A program made the position numbers and the translations under genes. Positions 55,324 through 63,767 of a DNA stretch of 64,000 nucleotides are shown piece after piece. Numbering within the stretch: the first letter of the stretch is position 1; each line of letters begins with the position of its first letter. A model generated the notes under the pieces. The model was given only the letters and a program-made list of their open reading frames with translations, was not told where the DNA came from and did not search any database. The stretch lies in assembly GCF_030819175.1 (NCBI RefSeq), contig NZ_JAUTBJ010000002.1, positions 4,148,978 to 4,212,977 of the forward strand. Reading direction: 5' to 3'. This DNA is from Sphingomonas sp. SORGH_AS_0879. GTDB taxonomy: Bacteria; Pseudomonadota; Alphaproteobacteria; Sphingomonadales; Sphingomonadaceae.

Positions 55324-57501
55324 TCAGAACGCCGCACGGATGCCCATGTCCAGCGCGCGCGGCCGCCCCAATAGCCATTGCTGGTCGCCATAGGCGGTGA
55401 CCGCATAGGCCTTGTCGAACAGGTTATAGACCCGCAGGTCGAGCGCGAGGCGCGGGCTCAGCGTATAGGACAGGGTGCCGTCCACCGTCGCATAGCCGGG
55501 TATGCGAAAGACATTGCCATTGTCCGAGAAGCGCGGCCCCACATAACGCAGCCCGGCCCGCGCCTGCACCTTGGCCGATGCATCCCAGCGCAGCCAGAGA
55601 TTGCCCAGCGTCTCGGGCACGTTCGGCGGGGTGCGGCCGGTATAGTCGACGCCGCTCGACCGGAAATCGTCGAACCGCGCATCCAGGACCGTGCCGTTGG
55701 CGTCGATCCCGAATCCTCGTGGCAGATCGACCGACACCGCCGCCTCGATTCCCTGGGCCGATCGCTGCCCCACCTGCTCGACGGGGCTCGACAGGGTACG
55801 CTGCGCCAGCAGCCCGGTCTTCACGATCCGATAGGCCGCCAGCGTCGCGCTGCCCCGGCCACCCAGGAATAGCCATTTGGCCCCCGCCTCGACCTGATGG
55901 CCGCGCGCGTTGCTGAATGCCACCTGCCCGGTCGACACCGTGGTCAACGTGCCCAGCGGATCGACGCCGGTGGCATATTGGGCATAGAGCGACAGGGTCG
56001 GCACCGGTTGATAGACGACGCCCGCCCGCCAGGTCGCATTGCGGAAGGTCTTTTCGAAGACGAAGCTGTCGGTCCGCGTCCCGCCCGGATAGGCGATGGC
56101 CCAGCGACGGACCTGATTCTCCTCATAGCGGAAGCCGCCGATCACCGACCATTTCGCCCCCAGCGTCACCCGGTCCTCGGCAAAGACCGCCAGCGCGGTC
56201 GTGCGGGTGCGGTATCGGGGCGCGATCCCCTGCGTATCGAGGAAGCGGCCGGGATCGAAGACGAAGGGATCGACCGCATCGACTTGCGCGTCCGACCCGA
56301 AGTCGTTCTCATGGGTGAAGCGGACCAGATTGGCCTCCCCGCCCACCACCAGCGCGTTGGCGATACCGGGAGCGAGGCCGGTCCGCCACGTCACGCTCGC
56401 CTGATCGCCCCATTGGGTCTGGTCGTGACGGATGCCGTAATTGCTGCTGCGCCGGATCGTGCCGGGCGTTCCCGTCGAACCGCCCGCGCAACTGCCGCTC
56501 GCCGCGACCCAGCAATAGGTCTCCAGATTGCGCCAGAAGCGATCGCTGGTCAGATAATAGGCGATGTTGGACAGGCTGATCACCGCACTCGGCGTCCAAT
56601 CGATCTGGACCGAGGCGCGGTCGTCGCGGAACCGCATCCGCCCATCACCGACATTATAGTTGCGGTCGCGTACCCGAAGGTCGAGCCGCCCGTCGATCAG
56701 CGGCGTCCCGAAATAACCGATCGGCCGCTGGTCGCCATGATCGCCCCGCACCGTGACCGCGAACATCGGCGAGGGCGTCCATTTCAGCGTCCCCGACAAG
56801 GCGACGCTGTCCGAATGCCCGCGATCGACATAGCCGTCCGAACGGCGATAGCTGGCATCGACGCGGTAGCCCAGCGTCTCCCCCAACGGTCCACCGATCC
56901 CGGCGGCGGCGCGGACATTGTCCTGTGCGCCATAGCCGATCTCGGCCTGGCCATGGGTCTGCGCGGTCGGCTTACGCATCACGACATTGACCGCACCACC
57001 CAGCGCGCCCTGTCCATAAAGGACCGAGGCGGGACCGCTCAGCACGTCGATCCGCTCGACCATCCAGGGGTCGGTCGGGAAGGTGATCGTCCCCGCCGCC
57101 GGGAACAGCCGCACCCCGTCGATCAGTTGCAGCACCGATCCCTGCCCCGAAAATCCCCGCGCCGACAAGGCGGTGCCGCCATTGCCGGGATTGGCGACGC
57201 TGGCGATGCCCGGCGCGCGCGTGGTCGCCTCGACGATCGACAGGTCGCCCCGCGCACGGATCGTGTCACCGTCGACCGAAGCGATGCTGGCCGGCGTCTC
57301 CAGCGGCGTCAGGCCCAGCCGACTGCCCGTCGCATTGGGCGTATCCAGCGCCTGTTTATCGCGTGTGCCGACGACCAGCACGGTGGCATCCGCCCCCTGC
57401 CCCTCTACCTTTTGCGCCCAGGCGGGTCCCGTCCCCAGGACAAGCGCCGCGCCACCCCACAGGCCCAGATGGACCGCTCCGAATCTGTAATGATATAACA
57501 T
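55324..57501 (-). CDS. TonB-dependent receptor under cobalamin riboswitch control (BtuB-like role)
   Basis: Start ATG 57,501 gives a signal peptide (AVHLGLWGGAALVLGTGPAW region), then a plug domain (about residues 40-170: TPLETPASIASVDGDTIRAR, ALSARGFSGQGSVLQLIDGV, VERIDVLSGPASVLYGQGAL, GGAVNVVMRKP) and a 22-strand barrel ending in aromatic GIRAAF. Length is 725 residues. By sequence it looks like a siderophore-type receptor, but the leader at 57,688-57,885 is a clear cobalamin riboswitch. It is therefore more likely to import cobalamin or another corrinoid across the outer membrane using TonB energy. A PepSY membrane protein follows in the same transcript. Confidence 0.88.
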   Translation of the reverse strand: MLYHYRFGAVHLGLWGGAALVLGTGPAWAQKVEGQGADATVLVVGTRDKQALDTPNATGSRLGLTPLETPASIASVDGDTIRARGDLSIVEATTRAPGIASVANPGNGGTALSARGFSGQGSVLQLIDGVRLFPAAGTITFPTDPWMVERIDVLSGPASVLYGQGALGGAVNVVMRKPTAQTHGQAEIGYGAQDNVRAAAGIGGPLGETLGYRVDASYRRSDGYVDRGHSDSVALSGTLKWTPSPMFAVTVRGDHGDQRPIGYFGTPLIDGRLDLRVRDRNYNVGDGRMRFRDDRASVQIDWTPSAVISLSNIAYYLTSDRFWRNLETYCWVAASGSCAGGSTGTPGTIRRSSNYGIRHDQTQWGDQASVTWRTGLAPGIANALVVGGEANLVRFTHENDFGSDAQVDAVDPFVFDPGRFLDTQGIAPRYRTRTTALAVFAEDRVTLGAKWSVIGGFRYEENQVRRWAIAYPGGTRTDSFVFEKTFRNATWRAGVVYQPVPTLSLYAQYATGVDPLGTLTTVSTGQVAFSNARGHQVEAGAKWLFLGGRGSATLAAYRIVKTGLLAQRTLSSPVEQVGQRSAQGIEAAVSVDLPRGFGIDANGTVLDARFDDFRSSGVDYTGRTPPNVPETLGNLWLRWDASAKVQARAGLRYVGPRFSDNGNVFRIPGYATVDGTLSYTLSPRLALDLRVYNLFDKAYAVTAYGDQQWLLGRPRALDMGIRAAF

Positions 57502-57687
57502 ACAATTGCCCATAGCGTCTCGTCGCAAACAAGCCGAGGCTTTTCCGTTCGTCTCCGAACGGCCGGATGCCATGCGTACTGGACGCTCTTCCGCACTCGC
57601 CATGGCAAACCATTGCGCCTCCGCCATCGTTGGCGTCGCTCGTCGGAAAAGACCTTAGCCTCGGCCATCCCCTGGACCGGGCATGAG

Positions 57688-57885
57688 CGACCTGACGCCG
57701 GCAGGTCTCCTGGCTCACGGGTCATCGCGGCATACGCGCCTTCCCAGGTCACCCCAGTGGCTGGACCGGCCATCGCCGCCCCGTGCGTATCCGCTCACCG
57801 CTTACAGTTGCAGGGACAGCCCCGGATTCGGGCGGTCGCCCGCCCTCACCGCGTTCCCTTTTAATCCCCCTTGTCGGGAGAACCG
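57688..57885 (-). promoter_or_regulatory. Cobalamin (AdoCbl) riboswitch
   Basis: On the minus strand the leader carries the class hallmarks in order: AAAAGGGAACGCGGTG near 57,849-57,864, the B12 box GGCTGTCCCTGCAACTGTAA (57,802-57,821), GCCACTGGGGTGACCTGGGA (57,742-57,761) and AGCCAGGAGACCTGCC (57,700-57,715). It lies about 190 bases before the TonB receptor start. By analogy it represses receptor and PepSY expression when cobalamin is abundant. The outer edges (P1) are approximate. Confidence 0.92.
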
Positions 57886-57988
57886 GCGCGATCATTGCCG
57901 GATTATTCCGGCGTCGCATCGGTAGGGGCCTGGCGGCAGCGGCGTCAAGGGTGATGAGCATGGCGCCGAACCGCGCTATGGCGGCGTG

Positions 57989-58297
57989 ATGGCACGCAAG
58001 ACCCGCTATCTGACCGCGACCATGGCCGATGGCTATGTGAAGACGATCGGCCCGACCGCCGCGCCCTTCACGCATTATTGGCGGATCGTCGCCGATCTGG
58101 GCGGTGGTCGTACCGAAGTCTTCTGGGGCCATGCCAAGTCGCGCAAGGACGCCAAGGCGAACGATGCCGCCATGGCCGAGGCGATGCGCCAGCGGGGCTG
58201 GCTCGGCTATGCGTTCGAGGTCGTCGAGCTGGTCGAGTCCGGCGAACCGCCCGAAGACATGGCCCCCTCCGGCGGAAAGACGCGCCGCCGCCGCTGA
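57989..58297 (+). CDS. Conserved hypothetical protein (102 residues)
   Basis: ATG 57,989 directly follows an in-frame GTG and gives a small soluble protein with a basic start (ARKTRYLTATMADGYVKTIG), a mixed alpha/beta middle (WRIVADLGGGRTEVFWGHAK), a helical KANDAAMAEAMRQRGWLGYA and a basic tail TRRRR. No family is recognised. Codon use matches the chromosome. It is divergent from the riboswitch-controlled operon and precedes the next receptor by 100 bases. Confidence 0.55.
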   Translation: MARKTRYLTATMADGYVKTIGPTAAPFTHYWRIVADLGGGRTEVFWGHAKSRKDAKANDAAMAEAMRQRGWLGYAFEVVELVESGEPPEDMAPSGGKTRRRR

Positions 58298-58360
58298 CCC
58301 GCCGACCCCAAGATGATGATTTTGTCATGATGGGGGTTTACGCCCGCGCACCTCATGACT

Positions 58361-58379
58361 ATTGCGACTGCATATCAAT
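58361..58379. promoter_or_regulatory. Fur-like box before a siderophore receptor
   Basis: ATTGCGACTGCATATCAAT has palindromic ATTG...CAAT ends and lies 19 bases before the receptor start. It shares ATTGCGAnTnnnTATCAAT with the site at 63,709-63,727, which sits before another siderophore-type receptor. The two copies together support an iron-dependent operator. Confidence 0.55.
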
Positions 58380-58397
58380 AGAAGATTGGGGAACAAC

Positions 58398-60653
58398 ATG
58401 CTGGCTGGTTCGGCATTGAAGACGCTTGCGCTCGCTCTGTCGGGGGTGGCGGCACCGGCGCTGGCCGAGGGGGCCCGGCCCATCGTCGCGGACCGTGCCA
58501 CGCCGTCGACCGACAATGGCGCGGGGGACCAGACCGGCAACGACATCGTCGTGCTTGGCAAAAGCTATGGCCGCGAGGTCGGCAAGACCGTGACCCCGCT
58601 CAAGGACATTCCCAACACCGTCACGGTGATCGAGCGCGACCAGATCGAGGCGCAGAATCTGTTCACGCTGGAAGATGCGCTGACCGCGACCAACGGCATC
58701 ACCGTCAACGGCGTGGGCAGCGAGGACCCGTCCTATTTCTCGCGCGGTTTCGCGATCAACAATTACCTGATCGACGGCGTCCCGACCTTCGCCCTCGCCT
58801 TCCCCGCCGTGGTGCCCGACCTGTTCTTCTATGACCGGGTCGAGGTGCTGCGCGGTCCCGCAGGGCTGTTCAGCGGCGCGGGCAATCCGGCGGGCAGCAT
58901 CAACCTGGTCCGCAAGCGTCCGCTCGACACCGCGCGGGTGCAGGCGGTGGCGGGGCTGGGCAGCTTCGACAATGTCCGGCTGGAGCTGGACGCGTCGCTC
59001 CCCGCCAGCGAGCGGCTGGGGTTCCGCTTCGGGGTCATGGGCCAGGATCAGGACCAGTTCTTCGACACCGCGCACCGCAACCGCGTCGCCGCCTATGCCA
59101 CGGGCGCGCTCAAGATCGGCGAGCGCACCACCCTGACGGTCGGGGGCAATTACGACCGCTTCCGCCCCGCGATACAGTCGGGCCTGCCCGGCTATGCGGG
59201 CGGCAGCGACGGTAGCGACGGGCGACTGCTGTCGGTCGATCGCTCCACCTATCTGGGTGCGGACTGGAACCGGTTCGAATCCAGGACGTGGAGCGGGTTC
59301 GCCGAACTGGCGCACCGGGTCAGCGACCGCTGGACGCTGCGCGCGACCGGGCTCTATACCGATGTCGATCGCATCGACATCTACAGCTATATCGGCAGCC
59401 AGCCGGTGACCGCCGCCAATCAGGGCGTCACCAACCAGATCGCCTATCGCGGCGACAGCAAGCAACAGACCCGCGCCTTCGACTTCAATGCGATCGGCAG
59501 TTTTCCGCTTTTCGGCCGCGACCAGACGCTGATCCTGGGTTGGGATTATCAGGCCAGCTCGGGCACCTCCTATTATACCCGCCTGTCGAACTTTGCGACG
59601 ATCAACGTCTTCGATCCCGTCTCGCCGCCCGAACCGGCGCTGAACCCCTATGGCCCCTCGGCGCCCTATCGCGTGCCGGGCACCAACCGCTTCGTCACCC
59701 AGGTCTATGGCGGCAGCGCGACCGACGTGGAGCAATATGGCATTTACGGCCAGATGCGGCTCAGCCCGGTCGCGGGCCTGACCCTGACCGGCGGCGGGCG
59801 CGTGACGTGGTGGGACACGACGATCCGTACCCTGCTGGTCGCCTCGGGCACGATCCCGGCCCCGACCCGCTATGGCTTCAACGGCCGCTTCACCCCCTAT
59901 GCGGGCGCGGTGTGGGACGTGACCGGCGACTGGAACGTCTATGCCAGCTATGCCGACAGCTTCAGTCCGGTCAGCTCGGGCGGCCGCCAGCGCCCCGACG
60001 GACGCCCGATCGAGCCGCTGGTCGGCGACCAATATGAGGCAGGGACCAAACTGGCCCTGATGGACAAGCGCCTGTTGCTGTCCGCCGCGGCCTATCAGAT
60101 CACGCAGCGCAACCGCACGATCAACGACCCCGACAACCTGCTCATCGTCTATCAGCTCGGCAAGGTCCGCGCACGCGGCATCGAGGCGGAGGCATCGGGC
60201 GAGATCCTGCCGGGCTGGCGGATCAATGGCGGCTACAGCCTGACCCGCACCAAATATCTCTCCGACATCAATCCGGTGGTCGAGGGGCTGACCCTGACCC
60301 CGATCATCCCCGAGCATATGGTCAAGCTGTTCACCAACTACAAGCCGCAGGGCGGCGTGCTCCAGGGGGCCAGCCTGGGCGGCGGGATGACCTGGTTCAG
60401 CGAGACCTATGGCGGCGCGGCGGCGACCCGCAACGCGCAAGGGGCGTTCGTGCCCTCCACCATCGTCCGGCAGGGGGCCTATGCCGTGGTCGATCTGCGC
60501 GCGGGCTATGAGGTGAACCAGCGGCTGGGCCTGTCGGTCAACGTCAACAATGTGTTCGACAAGACCTATTATGCCCGCATCAACTCCACCGCGCGCGGCA
60601 ATTATTATGGCAGCCCGCGCACGGTGTTCGCGACCTTGCGCTACACCTATTGA
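58398..60653 (+). CDS. TonB-dependent siderophore receptor (FhuA/FpvA-like)
   Basis: ATG 58,398 gives a signal peptide (LAGSALKTLALALSGVAAPA, cleaved after ALA). The plug contains IVVLGKSYGREVGKTVTPLK, DIPNTVTVIERDQIEAQN, SYFSRGFAINNYLIDGVPTF and RVEVLRGPAGLFSGAGNPAG, the siderophore-receptor pattern. The barrel carries YASYADSFSPVS and the closing GNYYGSPRTVFATLRYTY. Length is 751 residues. It imports a ferric siderophore across the outer membrane; the ligand is unknown. A Fur-like box lies just upstream, implying induction under iron limitation. Confidence 0.9.
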   Translation: MLAGSALKTLALALSGVAAPALAEGARPIVADRATPSTDNGAGDQTGNDIVVLGKSYGREVGKTVTPLKDIPNTVTVIERDQIEAQNLFTLEDALTATNGITVNGVGSEDPSYFSRGFAINNYLIDGVPTFALAFPAVVPDLFFYDRVEVLRGPAGLFSGAGNPAGSINLVRKRPLDTARVQAVAGLGSFDNVRLELDASLPASERLGFRFGVMGQDQDQFFDTAHRNRVAAYATGALKIGERTTLTVGGNYDRFRPAIQSGLPGYAGGSDGSDGRLLSVDRSTYLGADWNRFESRTWSGFAELAHRVSDRWTLRATGLYTDVDRIDIYSYIGSQPVTAANQGVTNQIAYRGDSKQQTRAFDFNAIGSFPLFGRDQTLILGWDYQASSGTSYYTRLSNFATINVFDPVSPPEPALNPYGPSAPYRVPGTNRFVTQVYGGSATDVEQYGIYGQMRLSPVAGLTLTGGGRVTWWDTTIRTLLVASGTIPAPTRYGFNGRFTPYAGAVWDVTGDWNVYASYADSFSPVSSGGRQRPDGRPIEPLVGDQYEAGTKLALMDKRLLLSAAAYQITQRNRTINDPDNLLIVYQLGKVRARGIEAEASGEILPGWRINGGYSLTRTKYLSDINPVVEGLTLTPIIPEHMVKLFTNYKPQGGVLQGASLGGGMTWFSETYGGAAATRNAQGAFVPSTIVRQGAYAVVDLRAGYEVNQRLGLSVNVNNVFDKTYYARINSTARGNYYGSPRTVFATLRYTY

Positions 60654-60659
60654 GCATCG

Positions 60660-60685
60660 GGGGCGGCGTTACGCGACGCCGCCCC
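60660..60685. terminator. GC-rich hairpin between convergent genes
   Basis: GGGGCGGCGT (60,660-60,669) pairs perfectly with ACGCCGCCCC (60,676-60,685) around a six-base loop. It lies seven bases after the receptor stop and overlaps the last codons of the convergent acyltransferase gene. There is no T run, so terminator function is likely but not certain. Confidence 0.5.
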
Positions 60686-61784
60686 TCCGCGCCAGAAACC
60701 GGCGGATCGGCTTGTCCCAGACGCGAAGCGCGATCATGGCGAAGGCGATGGTGAACAGATAGAGCGACACCGCGACCATCGCCGTCATGCCGCTGCTCGC
60801 ACGCTCGCTCGCCACCCAGTTCATATAGACATACACGAACGGATAATGGATGATGTACAGCGGATAGGAGAGCCGCCCCGCCGCCCGGCACAGCGCTTGC
60901 GTCACCCGGCCCCCGTCCGAATGCCGTCCCAGGATCAGGATCGCGGGAAACAGGAACAGCACGCAGGCCGCCTGATAGACGCCGTTCCACTTCACCCCGC
61001 CCTCCTCCGGCAGCACCGGCGCGGCGAAGACCGCCAACAGGATCAGGCTCAACCATCCAAAGCCCAGCCGCACGCGCGGCAACCGCTCGCCCAGTCGATA
61101 AAGCAACAGCCCCGCCAGGAACGGATAGGCCAGCCGGACCGGCGCGCCCCAGAAATTGGCGAGCCCCCAGCCCGTATCATAGGAGCCGAGCATCAGTGCC
61201 GTCGCGGCGGACACCAGCGCGGCGATCGCGGTCAACCCGACCAGCCAGGGGAGCGTCAACCGCCGCAATACCAAGGCATAGGCCAGATTGGCGATATATT
61301 CCTGAAACAGCGTCCAGGCGGGCGCATTGAGCGGATGGCTGTCCCCCAGCCGGTTGGGCAACGGCCCCGACGGCAGCGCCAGCAGCCCCGCGACAAAGGC
61401 CAGCGCCACCAGCATCCCCGATGCCTGTTGCCGATCCCCGGCAAAGGGATCGAGCAGATAGCTGACCAGCCCCAGCACCACACCCAGCACGACCAGCGGG
61501 TGCAGCCGTACCAACCGCCGCACGAGGAAGTCCCGCACGCTCATCCGCCCCCACCGGTCGTCATAGGCATAGCCGACGACGAAGCCCGACAGCGCGAAGA
61601 AGAAATCCACCGCCAGATAGGCATGCGGCAACAACAGCCGGTCCGGCGCGAACAGGACGGTGATGCCCTGGATATGAAAGGCGACGACCAGCAGGGCGGC
61701 AGTGCCACGCAGGCCGTCCAGCACCTGAAAATGCGGTCTGGTTCCGCCGCGCCCCGCCGACGCCACCGTCATCGGGTCGCTCAT
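60669..61784 (-). CDS. Acyltransferase 3 family membrane protein (OafA/YrhL-like)
   Basis: The start ATG 61,784 overlaps the stop of the preceding acetyltransferase gene (ATGA), so I reject longer starts. The 371-residue integral membrane protein has about ten helices. Family marks are FQVLDGLRGTAALLVVAFHI with the conserved His, FFFALSGFVVGY, the RRLVRLHPL arginine cluster, and late LYIIHYPFVYVYM. Such proteins transfer acetyl or other acyl groups to surface sugars. It is the last of a three-gene operon with a DUF1349-like protein and a maltose O-acetyltransferase-like protein; the pairing suggests sugar or glycan acetylation. Confidence 0.85.
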   Translation of the reverse strand: MSDPMTVASAGRGGTRPHFQVLDGLRGTAALLVVAFHIQGITVLFAPDRLLLPHAYLAVDFFFALSGFVVGYAYDDRWGRMSVRDFLVRRLVRLHPLVVLGVVLGLVSYLLDPFAGDRQQASGMLVALAFVAGLLALPSGPLPNRLGDSHPLNAPAWTLFQEYIANLAYALVLRRLTLPWLVGLTAIAALVSAATALMLGSYDTGWGLANFWGAPVRLAYPFLAGLLLYRLGERLPRVRLGFGWLSLILLAVFAAPVLPEEGGVKWNGVYQAACVLFLFPAILILGRHSDGGRVTQALCRAAGRLSYPLYIIHYPFVYVYMNWVASERASSGMTAMVAVSLYLFTIAFAMIALRVWDKPIRRFLARRGGVA

Positions 61785-62335
61785 CCGCGGGCGGGCCTTG
61801 CGGGATTGCCCATCACGGTCGCGCCCGCCGCCACGTCGCGGGTCACGACGCTGCCCGCCCCGATGATCGCATCGTCGCCGATGGACACGCCAGGCAGGAT
61901 CAGCGCCCCTCCCCCGATCCACACATTCGCGCCGATGCGGATCGGACGGCCGAACTCCCACCCCTCGGCGCGCAAGGCCGGATCGCGGGGATGGTCGGCG
62001 GTCAGGATCTGAACGCCGGGGCCGATCTGGGTCCCCGCGCCGATCTCCACCCGCACCACGTCGAGGATGACGCAGCCGAAGTTGAGGAAGACCCGCTCGC
62101 CCAGATGGATGTTATAACCATAATCGCAGTGGAAGGGCGATCGCACCACCGCCCCCGCTCCGGCCTGGCCAAGTCCTTCGACCAGCATCGCATGACGATC
62201 CTCCGCGCCCGCCCCGGCCGCGCCGTTATACCGCGCCATCCAGGCCGCGGCCCGCGCCGCGTCCGCGCTCAGCTCGGGATCGTCGGCGCGATAGAGTTCG
62301 CCCGCCAGCATCCGTTCTTTCTGGGTCATCGCCAT
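61781..62335 (-). CDS. Maltose/galactoside O-acetyltransferase-like protein
   Basis: Start ATG 62,335 overlaps the upstream stop (TGATG); ATG 62,329 is an alternative that matches the usual family start (MTQKERMLAGELYRADDPEL). The protein is a left-handed beta-helix hexapeptide acetyltransferase with an N-terminal Mac domain, FHCDYGYNIHLGERVFLNFG, the catalytic His in ILTADHPRDP, and closing GANVWIGGGALILPGVSIGD. Length is about 184 residues. It transfers acetyl from acetyl-CoA to a sugar in the cytoplasm. It is the middle gene of the TetR-adjacent operon. Confidence 0.88.
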   Translation of the reverse strand: MAMTQKERMLAGELYRADDPELSADAARAAAWMARYNGAAGAGAEDRHAMLVEGLGQAGAGAVVRSPFHCDYGYNIHLGERVFLNFGCVILDVVRVEIGAGTQIGPGVQILTADHPRDPALRAEGWEFGRPIRIGANVWIGGGALILPGVSIGDDAIIGAGSVVTRDVAAGATVMGNPARPARG

Positions 62336-63024
62336 CAACTCAAATCATGCAGGTCTTTGCCCAGCGGCGCGGTGATCCGCAGGTCGGAGAACCGCACCTC
62401 CAGCCCCTCGCGCTCGGGCGTGCACGCCATCGGCCCGACCTGATAGGCGCTCGCCACCGGAAACGGGGCCAGCCGGACCAGGGGCCAGCTCTTCCCATCC
62501 GCCGACACCTGCAACCGCAACACGCCCCCGGCGACGGTCGCGCGCATCCAGAAATCGGCGGCATCGCCCGCATAAGGCCCCGTCGCCCAATCCGAACGGC
62601 CATCGGTCAGCACGCTGCTGAGCATCGCCCGGCCATCGGACAATTCGATCCCCGCCTTGACCCAGCGCCGCGCGTCGAGCCGGACCATGATGCCCGCCTG
62701 ATCGTACAGCTTTTCATAACGCCCCCGGATGCGCAGTTGCGCGGTAAAGGCGTCGCCGGTCGGGAAGCCCAGAAAATGACCGCTGTCGCGGGTGAAGCCA
62801 TAATGGGTTTCGCGCCAGAAATCGGTGCCCCGGTCGGTCACCAGCGTCATCTCACCATTCGGCCCGGCCCGCCATGATCGGGGCGCGTTCAGCCACCGCC
62901 CGTCCCGACGTCCCATGATATCGGTCGCCGTCTGCGTTCCTTGCGCGGCGGCCGCGATCGACGGCACGCCCAGGGCGACCGCGCTCCCTAAAATCGCTCG
63001 CCGCGACAGATGCGCTTCCTGCAT
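62335..63024 (-). CDS. DUF1349-like secreted protein (concanavalin-type fold)
   Basis: Start ATG 63,024 gives a twin-arginine-like leader (LSRRAILGSAVALGVPSIAA) and a 229-residue precursor. The mature part resembles DUF1349/YesU proteins, with the beta-sandwich pattern THYGFTRDSGHFLGFPTGD, YDQAGIMVRLDARRWVKAGI and LRLQVSADGKSWPLVRLAPF. The family is linked to carbohydrate metabolism but lacks an established activity. It is the first gene of the three-gene operon; its promoter region contains the 20-bp palindrome shared with the divergent TetR gene. Confidence 0.8.
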   Translation of the reverse strand: MQEAHLSRRAILGSAVALGVPSIAAAAQGTQTATDIMGRRDGRWLNAPRSWRAGPNGEMTLVTDRGTDFWRETHYGFTRDSGHFLGFPTGDAFTAQLRIRGRYEKLYDQAGIMVRLDARRWVKAGIELSDGRAMLSSVLTDGRSDWATGPYAGDAADFWMRATVAGGVLRLQVSADGKSWPLVRLAPFPVASAYQVGPMACTPEREGLEVRFSDLRITAPLGKDLHDLS

Positions 63025-63082
63025 GGTCCTCTCCCTCTTTTGGGTTAGGGCGGGCGGAAAGCCCCTGCCCCTGTCGGGCGAT

Positions 63083-63102
63083 ATGTGTACAAATGTACAC
63101 AT
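63083..63102. promoter_or_regulatory. TetR-type operator palindrome
   Basis: ATGTGTACAAATGTACACAT is a perfect inverted repeat with eight-base arms around AAAT. It lies 59 bases before the DUF1349-like gene and 22 bases before the TetR gene, in the only intergenic space between them. It is the expected binding site for the adjacent regulator and would control both directions. Confidence 0.8.
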
Positions 63103-63123
63103 CTTATGCAACGGAGTTTTCGC

Positions 63124-63675
63124 ATGTCGGAAGGACGATCGCGGCCAAACGATCCCGACCGGCGACGGCGTATCGTCACCGCGACGCTGGATGTCATCGC
63201 CGAACATGGCGTATCGGGCACCACCCATCGCCGGATCGCGGCGGCGGCGGCGGTGCCGCTGGGTTCGGTCACCTATTATTTCGCGTCGCTCGAAGAACTG
63301 CTGACGACCGCCTTCACCCAATTGGCCGAGGAAAGCTCCGACGCCTTCCGGGCCCGCCTGGCCGACGCGCAGGACCGCGCCGGGGCTCGCGCGGCGATCA
63401 TCGACATCATCGCCGGATCGGTCTGGGCCGAGCCCCGCACCCTGTTGCTCAGCTACGAACTCTACGCCTTCGCGGCCCGGCACCCGTCCGTGTCCAGCGT
63501 GATGCAGGGATGGATGAACAACAGCCGGGCCGCGCTGGAACGCTTCTTCGATCCGCTGACGACCCGCGCGCTCGATGCCCTGGTCGAGGGGATCGGAATC
63601 CACAACTCGATCGATCCCGACCCGCTGGATCGCGATGCCATCACCGAGATCGTGAACCGCATCACAGGCGATTGA
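63124..63675 (+). CDS. TetR-family transcriptional regulator
   Basis: Start ATG 63,124 with GGAG upstream gives 183 residues; a possible start at 63,085 would lie inside the operator. The N-terminal HTH is ATLDVIAEHGVSGTTHRRIA with the recognition helix near VPLGSVTYYFASLEELL. The C-terminal ligand domain is all helical and ends ITEIVNRITGD, similar to the TetR_C group seen in efflux or sugar regulators. It probably represses itself and the divergent DUF1349-acetyltransferase-acyltransferase operon. The ligand is unknown. Confidence 0.9.
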   Translation: MSEGRSRPNDPDRRRRIVTATLDVIAEHGVSGTTHRRIAAAAAVPLGSVTYYFASLEELLTTAFTQLAEESSDAFRARLADAQDRAGARAAIIDIIAGSVWAEPRTLLLSYELYAFAARHPSVSSVMQGWMNNSRAALERFFDPLTTRALDALVEGIGIHNSIDPDPLDRDAITEIVNRITGD

Positions 63676-63708
63676 GGACCGGCGGAGCGGCACATAACCG
63701 CATTCTGC

Positions 63709-63727
63709 ATTGCGATTTGTTATCAAT
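63709..63727. promoter_or_regulatory. Fur-like box before the last receptor
   Basis: ATTGCGATTTGTTATCAAT lies 40 bases before the receptor start at 63,768 and matches the site at 58,361-58,379 in fourteen of nineteen positions, including both ends. Confidence 0.55.
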
Positions 63728-63767
63728 ATCACTAATCGGCCCTCAAAGATTCCAAGGGGACCGCATC

